From assembly GCA_002839435.1 (NCBI GenBank), contig PGYA01000021.1, positions 7,038 to 71,037 of the forward strand: 64,000 nt of DNA, in the 5' to 3' direction. A program made the position numbers and the translations under genes. Position 1 is the first letter of the stretch. Each line of letters begins with the position of its first letter. Below are positions 24,459 through 33,617 of this stretch, piece by piece. Source of the DNA: Candidatus Riflebacteria bacterium HGW-Riflebacteria-2. Lineage in GTDB: Bacteria > Muiribacteriota > Ozemobacteria > Ozemobacterales > Ozemobacteraceae. The notes beneath the pieces are model-generated. The model ran no database searches, had not been told where the DNA came from, and was given only the letters and a program-made list of their open reading frames with translations.

Positions 24459-26423
24459 ATGGTTCAGGAGAGCCTGATTGAAGGCATTGTCAGAAGTTTT
24501 CGCAAAAATGCAGGTTGGGCAACCGTAATTATTGGTCTGTCAGTTGTTTTTGCGGTTTTTTTGAACCGTTACATTCCGACGGTATATCAGAGTGAATCGC
24601 TTTTACGCGTTATGACAACAGAAGTTGGGCATGACGTCAGCATAGCGGCATCTATGCATGGGCTGCTTGCGCAAAAGTCAATTATCACTCAAATAGCAGA
24701 AAAGAGCGGTCTGAACGAAAGCGAGATCAGACGCGAAGATGTTATCTCTCTGGTTGATCATGGCCCCGGGCTGGTCATGCTGACGGTTCGTCATGAGAAC
24801 CCTGTGCTGCTCAAAGAACTCGGCAATGCCATAATTGCAGTTCTTTCAGAAAATTTCCTTGGTTACAATTCTGAAGCGCAGGAATTCGAGATAAAGGCGC
24901 TCAAAAAGAAGCTGTCGCATCTCGAAACGAGCATCAGCGACATCAGACAGGAAATCGCTACCAGAGAAACCGTAACCACAGCAAAGGTTGACGACAGTAC
25001 TCTGGTTCTGGAAAATCTTTCGCATCAGCTGGAAGAAAAGATAGATATAAATGGGCGAAGACTCCAGACCGTTCCCAAGGAAGTATTTTATTACCAGGAA
25101 GAAGAGACTCCTCAATATAAAAAACTCAACAGCCAGCTTAGCGCCCAACGCAACGAACTGGCCGAGCTGTTTAAAAACTACAAGGAGAAGCACCCACGCG
25201 TAATCGCCTGCCAGAACAGAATAAAAGAGATAGAAGGCAACCTGAAAAAAGCCCGAACAAAGATTCAGAAGAGCAGGTCGAACTCTGAATATGTCGCGCT
25301 TTCTGCCGAAATAGCCAGTGATCGCGAGAAACTCGAGCAGGTTAAGTCTGAACTTGCCAAGCAGGCCGCTTACAAAACTAGCAGCGAACCCGTCAGCGAA
25401 AACTCGCCAGAGACTTTCGCGCTACGCGTAAAAACCCTTGAAGAACTGCATCGCAAGACCCTTATGGAGCTTGAAGAAACAAAAATTGCCCACAACACTT
25501 CTGCCGGGCGCATCAACGTTCTTAAAAAAGACGCCAGACCGCCGCAGGCTGTTGGCTTTACCTCGCTGCAGCGCGACGCTATCGCTCTGGCATCGGGCGT
25601 TCTGCTTGCCATTTTCCTGCTTTATTCACCGGCTCCAGTAAGAGCTGAGCTGGTCAGCGTTTCAGGCAATATTCTCGCAGGCGCGGTTAACATGGATAAC
25701 CGCCCGGCCCTTCTTGCCGAGCCTGCTGAGATTATACTCGAAGTGCCTTCACTGATATCAGAACCACTGGCTTTGCCCTGTCCGAGTTCGACAGACATAT
25801 GCGAAACCATTTTTGATGAAAGGCTCATTGCACTCAACGATCCTGATTCAACCAGGCTCAAGCCATTCAAAAGTCTGGTATCGAATCTACAGATAAGCAT
25901 TTCTGAATCACAGACCCGTATTGTGCTTGTCGGATCATCACGAAGCGGCGCCGGGCGCACAACTCTTCTCACCAATACCGCAATTCTTCTCGCCCAGGCT
26001 GGCTATTCAGTGCTGATGGTCGATGCCAACTTCCGCAAGCCAGAACTACACAGACTTTTTGACCTCACTAATGAAAGAGGGCTTTCTGAAGCGCTGCGAG
26101 GTACTGACCCTCGCCTGTTGATCAAAGAAACTTCAGTTGAGCGACTTTCACTGCTCAGCGCTGGCATTGTTCCGGCCAATCCGGCAGAAGCTCTGGGTTC
26201 ACAGGAAATGATCGAACTGCTCGCCAACCTCAAAAGACGTGTTGAAATCATTCTTATCGACACCCCGGCCCTGCTTGAGTATCCAGAAGCAGGAATAATG
26301 GCTGGACACACTGGCGCCATGGTATTTCTGCATCGTGAAGGCGAGCCCGAAGAAGATCTGCATTCCTCGCGCAAGCTCCTGAACAACGTGCGGGCCAAAG
26401 TATTCGGTTACGTTAAAATCTGA
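24459..26423 (+). CDS. Wzc-like polysaccharide co-polymerase with C-terminal P-loop (BY-kinase-like) domain
   Basis: A 654-residue inner-membrane protein that should control export or chain length of a surface polysaccharide. Layout: membrane helix (about 18-37), Wzz-type periplasmic domain with long coiled coils (about 135-290 and 320-350), second membrane helix (about 370-388), linker, then a tyrosine-kinase-like ATPase (about 470-654) with GSSRSGAGRTT, Walker A' VLMVDANFRKP and Walker B ILIDTPALL. The usual Walker A lysine before Thr is arginine here, and there is no tyrosine cluster at the C-terminus, so classical autophosphorylation is doubtful. Start fixed by AGGAGG 8 bases upstream. 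Confidence 0.88.
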   Translation: MVQESLIEGIVRSFRKNAGWATVIIGLSVVFAVFLNRYIPTVYQSESLLRVMTTEVGHDVSIAASMHGLLAQKSIITQIAEKSGLNESEIRREDVISLVDHGPGLVMLTVRHENPVLLKELGNAIIAVLSENFLGYNSEAQEFEIKALKKKLSHLETSISDIRQEIATRETVTTAKVDDSTLVLENLSHQLEEKIDINGRRLQTVPKEVFYYQEEETPQYKKLNSQLSAQRNELAELFKNYKEKHPRVIACQNRIKEIEGNLKKARTKIQKSRSNSEYVALSAEIASDREKLEQVKSELAKQAAYKTSSEPVSENSPETFALRVKTLEELHRKTLMELEETKIAHNTSAGRINVLKKDARPPQAVGFTSLQRDAIALASGVLLAIFLLYSPAPVRAELVSVSGNILAGAVNMDNRPALLAEPAEIILEVPSLISEPLALPCPSSTDICETIFDERLIALNDPDSTRLKPFKSLVSNLQISISESQTRIVLVGSSRSGAGRTTLLTNTAILLAQAGYSVLMVDANFRKPELHRLFDLTNERGLSEALRGTDPRLLIKETSVERLSLLSAGIVPANPAEALGSQEMIELLANLKRRVEIILIDTPALLEYPEAGIMAGHTGAMVFLHREGEPEEDLHSSRKLLNNVRAKVFGYVKI

Positions 26424-26487
26424 GGTTGCAAAGCCAGCAACTGACAGCTAGAATAACTTCGTCAAAAAGCCGGACGAAGGAAAATCA

Positions 26488-27033
26488 ATGCAGCTGGATC
26501 TGACAACACATGGCCCTCTGATACTGGCGACAATCGTTGCCTTTATCGCAGTTATAACCGACCTGCGACATGGTCGGGTCTACAACTGGCTGACTTTCCC
26601 GGCCATGCTGCTCGGCTGGCTTTTCAATCTTTATCTGCACGGACTTTCAGGCCTCGGCTACAGCATGGCAGCCACCTTGCTGGGCATTTTACTGTACATG
26701 CCGGGCGGTATCTTCGGCCTGATTGGCATGGGCGACGTGAAGCTGCTTGGGGCACTTGGCGCTATCGGTGGTTCTAATTACGTATTCACAATATTTCTGT
26801 ATTCTTCCGCGCTCGGACTTCCGCATGCGGTTTTGGTTCAACTGCTCAATTATGGCAGAAACGCATTCGGCATGCTTCTGACCAGTTTCAGCAGTGGCGC
26901 ATTTCTTCGAAAGAACATTCACAAAGAAAACAGCGACCAGCTTAAGTCTGGGCGATACCGGTTTCTTATGGGCGTCGATATTTTCATCGCCTGTATTATT
27001 GCCTGGTATCATGTCTTTAATATTACCTGGTAG
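26488..27033 (+). CDS. tadV: Prepilin peptidase, CpaA/TadV type (A24)
   Basis: A 181-residue membrane aspartyl peptidase that cleaves Tad prepilins and TadE/F pseudopilins. It has the two catalytic aspartate motifs: TDLRHGRVYNW (about 26-36) and GMGDVKLLGALG (about 84-95), within five or so membrane helices. It lacks the N-terminal methylase domain, as usual for the Tad branch. It heads the Tad gene cluster but is separated by about 190 bp and a promoter from cpaB. Confidence 0.92.
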   Translation: MQLDLTTHGPLILATIVAFIAVITDLRHGRVYNWLTFPAMLLGWLFNLYLHGLSGLGYSMAATLLGILLYMPGGIFGLIGMGDVKLLGALGAIGGSNYVFTIFLYSSALGLPHAVLVQLLNYGRNAFGMLLTSFSSGAFLRKNIHKENSDQLKSGRYRFLMGVDIFIACIIAWYHVFNITW

Positions 27034-27087
27034 TTTGTCCCAGCAGCATCGCACAATAAGCTCATATATTTTACAAATTTATCTTGC

Positions 27088-27113
27088 AAAATGTACATAA
27101 AATTGTACATTTT
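27088..27113. promoter_or_regulatory. Inverted repeat upstream of the cpaB promoter
   Basis: AAAATGTACA (27088-27097) and TGTACATTTT (27104-27113) form a 10-bp inverted repeat with a 6-nt spacer, 44 bp ahead of the -35 box. It may be a terminator of the peptidase gene (T-rich end) or an operator for the pilus operon. Confidence 0.5.
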
Positions 27114-27156
27114 ATTTCTGTAACAAAAATCTGCCATCTGGCCGATTTTTTAACCG

Positions 27157-27185
27157 TTGCCTGGAGCGTTAACCTGTGTTATATT
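27157..27185 (+). promoter_or_regulatory. Probable sigma-70 promoter of the Tad operon
   Basis: TTGCCT (27157-27162), a 17-base spacer and TATATT (27180-27185), 38 bp before the cpaB ATG. Confidence 0.6.
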
Positions 27186-27222
27186 GCGGATTAAAATCAG
27201 TGTCGAGGAGGATCCTCACCAG

Positions 27223-28224
27223 ATGAACAGAAGAGCGATCGTTGTAGCATTGCTGGCCAGTCTGGCCATTGCGATGCTTCTGTGGAGTAAGCTACAGAAG
27301 GCCCCGGGTGGCCAGGTATCACCGCCCGTCGTTGAGACACCGGCAGAGGTCAAAAAACCGGTTGTTGTCAGTAAAAAAGCAGTTGCAGCACGCACTCGGC
27401 TTGAAGAGTCTGTCATCAAGGACTCATTTGAGGTAAAAGAAATTATTGCCTCAGCTGTTCCTGCGTTGGCAATATCAGACATCGCCTCTATGACCGGTCG
27501 CTACACTGCGATTACCATTCTTAAAGGCGATATTATGACTGAGAACCGCCTGATGGATGCGAACCAGATTCCCAACCTGGCGCGGGCAGTTCCTCGCGGC
27601 AAGCGTGCTGTTTCAATCGCCGTTTCCAAGGTTACTTCAGTCGGCGGATTTATCCAGCAGGGTGATTTCGTTGATGTCATTGCCACGTTCAAACCCCGTG
27701 GCAGCGAGCCCGTCACCAAGATTGTATTACAGGATATCCAGGTTCTTGCGGTAGGCGGCTCTTACCAGTTCGCCGGTGGTATTCCTACTATGACGCCTGC
27801 CATTTCAGCGGCCAAAGTAGACCTGATTACACTTGCCGTAACCCCTGAAGAACTTGAAAAAATTATTCAACTAGACGACAGCACAGCGTTCAAGTTCGTT
27901 CTCAAAAATCCGAACGACAAAGATAAGCGTGTTATTACCAAGGGCGCGACGCAACGCTCGGTATTGCAGGAAATCGGTCATCCTGACTTCGTTCAGGTAA
28001 AAGCGCCATCAGCCACTACCAGTGAATCACCCCAGATGGTAATTGCACCAGTTGACGATGGCAAGGTCGAGGTCATGTACGGAGCCACCAAAATCAGAGA
28101 AGTTTATAAATACGGCGGCCCGGCAGCGTCGAAATACCAACAGCTGCCTGATAAAATACCGAATTATGTACCGGGAATAAATTCGAATTCGGCCGAACAG
28201 AACCCATCAGGATCAGGAGAATAG
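27223..28224 (+). CDS. cpaB: Flp pilus assembly protein CpaB/RcpC
   Basis: A 333-residue periplasmic protein with one N-terminal membrane helix (about 6-22), then the SAF-like domain (TRLEESVIKDSFEVKEI; ITILKGDIM) and the RcpC/CpaB C-terminal domain (RGKRAVSIAVSKVTSVGGFIQQGDFVDVIATF). It is thought to link the secretin to the inner-membrane pilus machine. The ATG at 27223 follows GAGGAGG at a slightly long spacing of 12. First gene of the main Tad operon; the secretin gene starts 2 bp after its stop. Confidence 0.92.
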   Translation: MNRRAIVVALLASLAIAMLLWSKLQKAPGGQVSPPVVETPAEVKKPVVVSKKAVAARTRLEESVIKDSFEVKEIIASAVPALAISDIASMTGRYTAITILKGDIMTENRLMDANQIPNLARAVPRGKRAVSIAVSKVTSVGGFIQQGDFVDVIATFKPRGSEPVTKIVLQDIQVLAVGGSYQFAGGIPTMTPAISAAKVDLITLAVTPEELEKIIQLDDSTAFKFVLKNPNDKDKRVITKGATQRSVLQEIGHPDFVQVKAPSATTSESPQMVIAPVDDGKVEVMYGATKIREVYKYGGPAASKYQQLPDKIPNYVPGINSNSAEQNPSGSGE

Positions 28225-28226
28225 TC

Positions 28227-29897
28227 ATGATAAAGAACACATTTTTTAACAGAACCAGTCTGTTCATGCTTATTCTCCTGAGCATAGCAATTGCCGGGGT
28301 TATTCAGTCACGGCTTCACGCCAGTGAGAAACTGATGATCCCACTTGGCAAGTCTATTGCGATTCCGGCCCATGGCGTTAAAAAGATCCTTGCAGTCAAA
28401 GAGGGTATTGTTGATGTTCTCAACGTATCAGACGAAGAAATCATTCTCTCAGGTCTTGGCGAGGCAGCTGCTACCACACAACTGATTCTCTGGGATATGA
28501 CAGGCCGCCGCGTTTATGACATCGAGACTTATTCGGAAACCGACATCATCATGGCAAAGTTCTCCTCGATTATCGGAAATCCCAACATACAACTGGTTTT
28601 GTTTCCTGACTCTGTCTATCTCAAGGGTCAGGTCTCCTCTGAAGAAGATAAGAAAAGAGCAGAAACAGTTGCGGCAAGCCTGATTCAGGACAGAAAAATC
28701 GTTAACCTCATTGAATTCGAAGTTTCGGCACCTTCGCTGCAACAGAGAATCGAAGCCGCCATTAAACTGCCAACCGTTAAGGTTACGGTTCTATCTCCCG
28801 ATTATGATGCGACAAACCAAAACGCTACGGCAAACGCCTCTGCCTCCACGAACATCCGGGTCATGCTCGCGGGTACAGTAAAAGACCAGAATGATTATAT
28901 ACACCTGACAGAAACTGTTCTTGGCTTTGTTGCGAGTGAAGAACAAATCAGCAATCTTGTCATTATCGAGGATCCGATTCAAGTGGTCTTTCAGGCCTAC
29001 ATTCTGCAGGTCAGTAAAAACAACACCAGAGACCTCGGTATAGAATGGGGTGGCAATGACAGCGGGCTTGGTTCACTGAAATATCTTGAAAACGCCAGCA
29101 ACGACTTTCTTGGCACTGTGGCTGGTGGCGGAGCACCGGTGCCCAATTATATGAACCCGTTCTACATGAACAACATAAACCGCTTCGAACGTATTGCCGC
29201 AATGGTCAAAGCCTGGGAAGAATCAGGCAAAGCAAAAGTAATAGCGAATCCCAAACTGCTTGTTTACGCGAATGCCAGCATGCAGAAAATGGCAGAGGCA
29301 GGCTGGACAGAAGAAAAAGATTCTACTGACAGTAGCACTGGAATTGAGCAGGATGCCGGTCTGGCATTTGTCGATGTTGGCCAGGAAATCAGATACCCGG
29401 CTGGCATAGATGCCGCTGGTGGACCGACATACGATTCAATCGAAGCAACGCTCAAGCTTGTTATCAGAGATATGTATGTGCATAATGGCGAACTCAAATT
29501 CTCAGTTTTCGCCAAACAGGAAGAACCAAGTTTCCTGAGAGGGGCCGAGGTGCCTGATGTCCTCAAAAGAAGCATCATGACCACGGTTAAAATAAAAGAC
29601 CAGGAAACCATAGTTCTTGGTGGTCTTATCAACCGCTCAGAAGGGGTATCCTACAGTGGCATTCCCCTGCTCAGCAAGATACCTGTGCTCGGTCGTCTGT
29701 TCAGAACCAAGTCTACGACCAAAAGCGAAAATGAACTTGTTATACTGCTCACTCCCAAGATCACCAAACGCGACACTGATCTGGCAGGAAAAAGCAAGTT
29801 CGAGGAAGTTCCCGTTCCAAGGCGTTCAGACCGACTTGAAAAACTGCACAACATATTCCAGGAAATCAAGTCAAGTCACGTCCCTTTAAAAGAATAG
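28227..29897 (+). CDS. cpaC: Tad pilus secretin CpaC/RcpA
   Basis: A 556-residue outer-membrane secretin, through which the Tad pilus passes. It has a signal peptide (cleaved near HASEKL), an N-terminal pilus-formation domain (MIPLGKSIAIPAHGVKKILA), a BON-like segment (QLVLFPDSVYLKGQV), ring-building domains and the secretin core ending IVLGGLINRSEGVSYSGIPLL, then IPVLGRLFRT and ELVILLTPKI. Length is typical. AGGAGAA lies upstream of the ATG. It shows the cell has an outer membrane. Confidence 0.94.
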   Translation: MIKNTFFNRTSLFMLILLSIAIAGVIQSRLHASEKLMIPLGKSIAIPAHGVKKILAVKEGIVDVLNVSDEEIILSGLGEAAATTQLILWDMTGRRVYDIETYSETDIIMAKFSSIIGNPNIQLVLFPDSVYLKGQVSSEEDKKRAETVAASLIQDRKIVNLIEFEVSAPSLQQRIEAAIKLPTVKVTVLSPDYDATNQNATANASASTNIRVMLAGTVKDQNDYIHLTETVLGFVASEEQISNLVIIEDPIQVVFQAYILQVSKNNTRDLGIEWGGNDSGLGSLKYLENASNDFLGTVAGGGAPVPNYMNPFYMNNINRFERIAAMVKAWEESGKAKVIANPKLLVYANASMQKMAEAGWTEEKDSTDSSTGIEQDAGLAFVDVGQEIRYPAGIDAAGGPTYDSIEATLKLVIRDMYVHNGELKFSVFAKQEEPSFLRGAEVPDVLKRSIMTTVKIKDQETIVLGGLINRSEGVSYSGIPLLSKIPVLGRLFRTKSTTKSENELVILLTPKITKRDTDLAGKSKFEEVPVPRRSDRLEKLHNIFQEIKSSHVPLKE

Positions 29898-29960
29898 CTA
29901 ACCCAGGCTTTCCAGGGTCGCAAAACGGCTCTGGAAAGCTTACAAATCGGAAGTCCAACA

Positions 29961-31166
29961 TTGTCGATAACACCAAGAATAAAACTGCTCATAGCAGACG
30001 ACATGGACGAGTTGCGCTCGAATGTAAGAAGAATGTTAAATAACCAGGACAACATAAGGATCATCGGAGAGGCGCGCAATGGGCGTGAAGCTATCGATCT
30101 GGTTAAGGAGCTGCAACCGCATGTTGTTCTCATGGACATCAACATGCCTGAAATAGACGGGTTGAAAGCAGCAGAAATGCTGGCGAAAGACTTCCCCAAT
30201 GTTCAGACCGTTATCATGTCTATTCAAGGCGAGCAGGAGTATTTCAGACGGGCGATGAAGGCTGGTGCCAAAGACTTTCTGGTAAAGCCATTCTCAACCA
30301 ACGACCTGATAGATACCATCCAGAATGTATTCAATAAATGGGTTAAAGATCGACCAGAGCTTTTCTCAAACGAACCCAAGGCTGACGTTCTTGCCTTTTT
30401 CGCGACCAAGGGTGGAGTTGGCCGCACGACGCTGGCAGTTAACCTGGCAGCCGGGCTGGTCAGCAAAGGGAAAAAGGTTCTTTTGATCGATGCTTCATTG
30501 CAGTTTGGCGATGTCGCGATAACTCTTAATCAGCCAGCGAAACGCACGATTTATAATCTGGTAGAAACCGGAGACGAAATCACACTTGGCGCAATAGAAA
30601 AAAATATCATCACACACGAATCAGGCATCGACCTTTTGCTGGCCCCCAAAGAACCAGCATTTGCCGATGCGGTAAAAAGTGAACATATTCTCAAAATCGT
30701 TGAAACCGTCGAAAACCTTTACAACTACATAATTTTCGACATGCCGCCCAGTGTCACCGAAAAAGAGCTCGCAATTCTCGACCGTAGCAACATGGTGCTG
30801 CTGGTTGCAACGCTTGAAATCAGTTCGCTGAAAAACACCAAGATATGCCTCAAGACTTTCAGCGATATTAACTTCGACCTTTCAAAAATTAAGCTGATCC
30901 TTAACAAGGATATTCCCAACGTTGGCTTCGGCAAAGAAGACCTCGAGGCCGGCCTGGCAATACCAGTATATGCAACTGTTCCCATGGAATCTGAGATCGC
31001 CCAGCGCTCTCTCAATCATGGCGAAGCCTTTGTTCTCAAGTCACCGTCCAGCGCGATCGCCCGGTCAATTCTTGGCATGGCAGATCGTCTGGTAGGCACT
31101 ACTACCGGCCCTGAGGCCGGCAAGAGTGCAATATTCAAAATAAAAGACCTGCTTTTTGGCTCTTAA
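29961..31166 (+). CDS. tadZ: TadZ/CpaE-like protein: receiver domain fused to ParA-like ATPase
   Basis: A 401-residue protein that should position the Tad machine. Residues 5-125 are a response-regulator receiver with the acidic pair (LLIADDMDE), phosphorylatable Asp (VVLMDINMPE) and Lys (FLVKPF), so it may be phosphorylatable, unlike many TadZ proteins. Residues 135-400 are a MinD/ParA ATPase (FFATKGGVGRTTLAVN; VLLIDASLQFGD). The second P-loop lysine is arginine, while the deviant Walker A lysine (KGG) remains. The start codon appears to be TTG; the first in-frame ATG would cut the receiver. Confidence 0.9.
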   Translation: MSITPRIKLLIADDMDELRSNVRRMLNNQDNIRIIGEARNGREAIDLVKELQPHVVLMDINMPEIDGLKAAEMLAKDFPNVQTVIMSIQGEQEYFRRAMKAGAKDFLVKPFSTNDLIDTIQNVFNKWVKDRPELFSNEPKADVLAFFATKGGVGRTTLAVNLAAGLVSKGKKVLLIDASLQFGDVAITLNQPAKRTIYNLVETGDEITLGAIEKNIITHESGIDLLLAPKEPAFADAVKSEHILKIVETVENLYNYIIFDMPPSVTEKELAILDRSNMVLLVATLEISSLKNTKICLKTFSDINFDLSKIKLILNKDIPNVGFGKEDLEAGLAIPVYATVPMESEIAQRSLNHGEAFVLKSPSSAIARSILGMADRLVGTTTGPEAGKSAIFKIKDLLFGS

Positions 31167-31182
31167 ATCTGGAGGTAGATAA

Positions 31183-32553
31183 ATGGGTGGTCTGCTGTCA
31201 CGTCTCAACGAAGAAAAGAAAACGACTGAAAAATCGGGAATTATCGATGCCGCTTCAACGCGTGAAATTACCGGTTTTGAACGACTGAAAGATCGTGTCC
31301 ATACCAAGCTTATCGATGACATGCCTGCTGCCATAATGGCCGAGCAGAACGTTGACAAGAAGCGCAATATGCTGCGAGAACGAATTCTGGCAGTAGTGGC
31401 CGAAGAAAGTCCAAAGGCAAATATTACCCTGGCACAACGTGAAATCGAAGCACTTTCAGCGACGTTGCTCGACGACATGATAGGTTTTGGCCCCATACAA
31501 CCACTGTTAGAAGAAGAAGATATCTCAGAAGTAATGGTTAACGGGCCATTCCAGATCTATTATGAAAAAAAGGGCAAGTTGATACTTTCTGACATCAAGT
31601 TTAAAGACAATGACCATGTCATGCGTATCATCGAACGTATCGTCGCCCCGATCGGGCGCCGCATCGATGAATCTGTGCCTTACGTTGACGCCCGACTGCC
31701 AGACGGTTCGCGTGTTAACGCCATCATTCCGCCACTGGCCCTCAACGGCCCGACCATAACTATCCGAAAATTCAAAAAAGAAGCGCTGGGTATTGCTGAC
31801 CTGGTAAAATTCGGCACTCTGACTCAGGAAATGGCTGACTTCATTGAAGCCTGCATCAAGGTGCGCCTGAACATAGTAGTATCCGGCGGTACTGGTTCGG
31901 GTAAAACCACTACTCTCAACATTCTCAGCTCATTCATTCCCGAAGACGAACGCATCATCACTTGCGAAGACGCTGCCGAACTTCAGCTGCGCCAACCACA
32001 CGTAGTGCGCCTTGAAACTCGCCCCGCCAACATTGAAGGCAAAGGTGAAGTTGCAATGCGTGAACTGATTAAGAATACGCTGCGCATGCGCCCGGAGCGG
32101 GTAATCGTTGGAGAATGCCGCGGTGGCGAAGCTCTCGACATGCTTCAGGCCATGAACACTGGTCATGACGGCTCACTGACCACCGGCCACGCCAATACTC
32201 CGCGTGACATGCTGGCCCGTCTCGAAACAATGGTTCTGATGGCCGGCATGGATCTACCTGTCCGCGCAATTCGCGAACAGATAAGCTCAGCTGTTCACAT
32301 GATTATCCAGCAGTCCCGTCTCAAGGACGGTTCGCGTAAAATCACCTTCATTACCGAAATTCAAGGCATGGAAGGCGACAAAGTCGTCACCCAGGACATT
32401 TTCAAATTCGAGCAGACAGGCATCGATGAAAAGGGAAAAATCCAGGGTCGACTCAAACCTACCGGTATCAGACCAAAGTTCGCTACCAAGTTCCAGGAAT
32501 CTGGTATAAAATTGCCGCAGAATATCTTCAGCGATACATCGAGAGGATGGTAA
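31183..32553 (+). CDS. tadA: Tad pilus secretion ATPase TadA/CpaF
   Basis: A 456-residue hexameric ATPase that powers pilus assembly. It contains the CpaF N-terminal region, Walker [12 protein letters not shown] (about 234), [21 protein letters not shown] (Walker B and His box in part) and [16 protein letters not shown]. Strong GGAGGT site before the ATG. It is coupled in order with tadB and tadC, which form the membrane platform. Confidence 0.96.
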   Translation: MGGLLSRLNEEKKTTEKSGIIDAASTREITGFERLKDRVHTKLIDDMPAAIMAEQNVDKKRNMLRERILAVVAEESPKANITLAQREIEALSATLLDDMIGFGPIQPLLEEEDISEVMVNGPFQIYYEKKGKLILSDIKFKDNDHVMRIIERIVAPIGRRIDESVPYVDARLPDGSRVNAIIPPLALNGPTITIRKFKKEALGIADLVKFGTLTQEMADFIEACIKVRLNIVVSGGTGSGKTTTLNILSSFIPEDERIITCEDAAELQLRQPHVVRLETRPANIEGKGEVAMRELIKNTLRMRPERVIVGECRGGEALDMLQAMNTGHDGSLTTGHANTPRDMLARLETMVLMAGMDLPVRAIREQISSAVHMIIQQSRLKDGSRKITFITEIQGMEGDKVVTQDIFKFEQTGIDEKGKIQGRLKPTGIRPKFATKFQESGIKLPQNIFSDTSRGW

Positions 32554-32557
32554 TAAC

Positions 32558-33607
32558 TTGCTACAGATAATCTTCATCATATTCGCGGCGATTGCAACAC
32601 TGTTTTTCGTGCTGCTGCTGTTCTCGTTGCTGGGCAAACCACCGGGCGAGGAAGTCCGTGCCCGCATGGAGCAGTATCTGGTCGAAACTGAGATGGCCGC
32701 TTCCGAATACCATGATCCAGACGAAGATGACAGCTCTCGCGAAAATCTAGATATAGACGACGACGACTGGGTAAAAGAAACTCGGGGCAGCGGCGAAGGC
32801 GGTGCCAAAAAGATACTTGCCAACGTGGGTTCGATTATCACCCCGCGTAGCATGGCAATGCGTATTGCAGCAGAACTTGCCAAGGCTGATGTGCCGCTCA
32901 AGGCAAATGAATATGTCGCGATCCAGTTTCTGGGAGTAACACTTTCGCTGGCATTCGGCATGCTAGTGTTCAAGAACATTGCCCTTGCAGGCGGTCTTGC
33001 TGTTTTCGGCTACCTGGCCCCCATGATCTGGGTAAAAATCAAGAAGTCTCAGCGCATACGCGAGTTCAACGATCAGATCCTTGATACTTTGATCATGCTG
33101 GCGAATGGCCTGAAAGCAGGTTACTCTTTTCTGCAGGCAATGGAAATGGTATCGCGTGAAGCGCCAGCGCCCATGGGCAAGGAGCTCAAAAGGGTTCTCA
33201 AGGAAAACAGCCTGGGCGTAAATCTTGAAGATACCCTTCTGGCACTCAATGCTCGCGTAGACAGTGAAGACTGGGATCTTGTAACGACTGTAGTCCTCAT
33301 TCAGAGACAGGTTGGTGGTAACTTAGCTGAAATTCTCGATAAGATCGGCTACGTCATTCGTCAGCGAATGAAAATCAAAGGCGAGATTCAGACTAAAACA
33401 GCCCAGGCAAAGATTTCTGGCTTGCTGGTAGGCGCACTGCCATTAGGAATTGGTTTCATGATTTATCTTATCAATCCCCAATTCATTATGAAGCTCTTCA
33501 CTTTCAAACATGGCGGCTTCAGGGGTTGGTATGTAGTTGTAGCAGGGATTTTCTGGGAAATAATCGGCATGTATATTATCATGAAAATAGTTGACATCGA
33601 AGTGTGA
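32558..33607 (+). CDS. tadB: Tad pilus platform protein TadB
   Basis: A 349-residue inner-membrane type II secretion F-domain protein. It has an N-terminal membrane helix, an acidic linker (DPDEDDSSRENLDIDDDDW), paired helices near residue 130-160, the GSP F domain (ILDTLIMLANGLKAGYSFLQAMEMV, in part) and two C-terminal helices. The start codon appears to be TTG, four bases after the tadA stop, with GAGAGG about 12 bases upstream. It works with TadC. Confidence 0.92.
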   Translation: MLQIIFIIFAAIATLFFVLLLFSLLGKPPGEEVRARMEQYLVETEMAASEYHDPDEDDSSRENLDIDDDDWVKETRGSGEGGAKKILANVGSIITPRSMAMRIAAELAKADVPLKANEYVAIQFLGVTLSLAFGMLVFKNIALAGGLAVFGYLAPMIWVKIKKSQRIREFNDQILDTLIMLANGLKAGYSFLQAMEMVSREAPAPMGKELKRVLKENSLGVNLEDTLLALNARVDSEDWDLVTTVVLIQRQVGGNLAEILDKIGYVIRQRMKIKGEIQTKTAQAKISGLLVGALPLGIGFMIYLINPQFIMKLFTFKHGGFRGWYVVVAGIFWEIIGMYIIMKIVDIEV

Positions 33608-33617
33608 GGAAACAACA

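Noticed and set aside
23264..26423. Complete capsule or exopolysaccharide cluster
   Set aside because: Only an aminotransferase and a Wzc-like protein are present; no glycosyltransferase, flippase, polymerase or Wza-like gene is seen.
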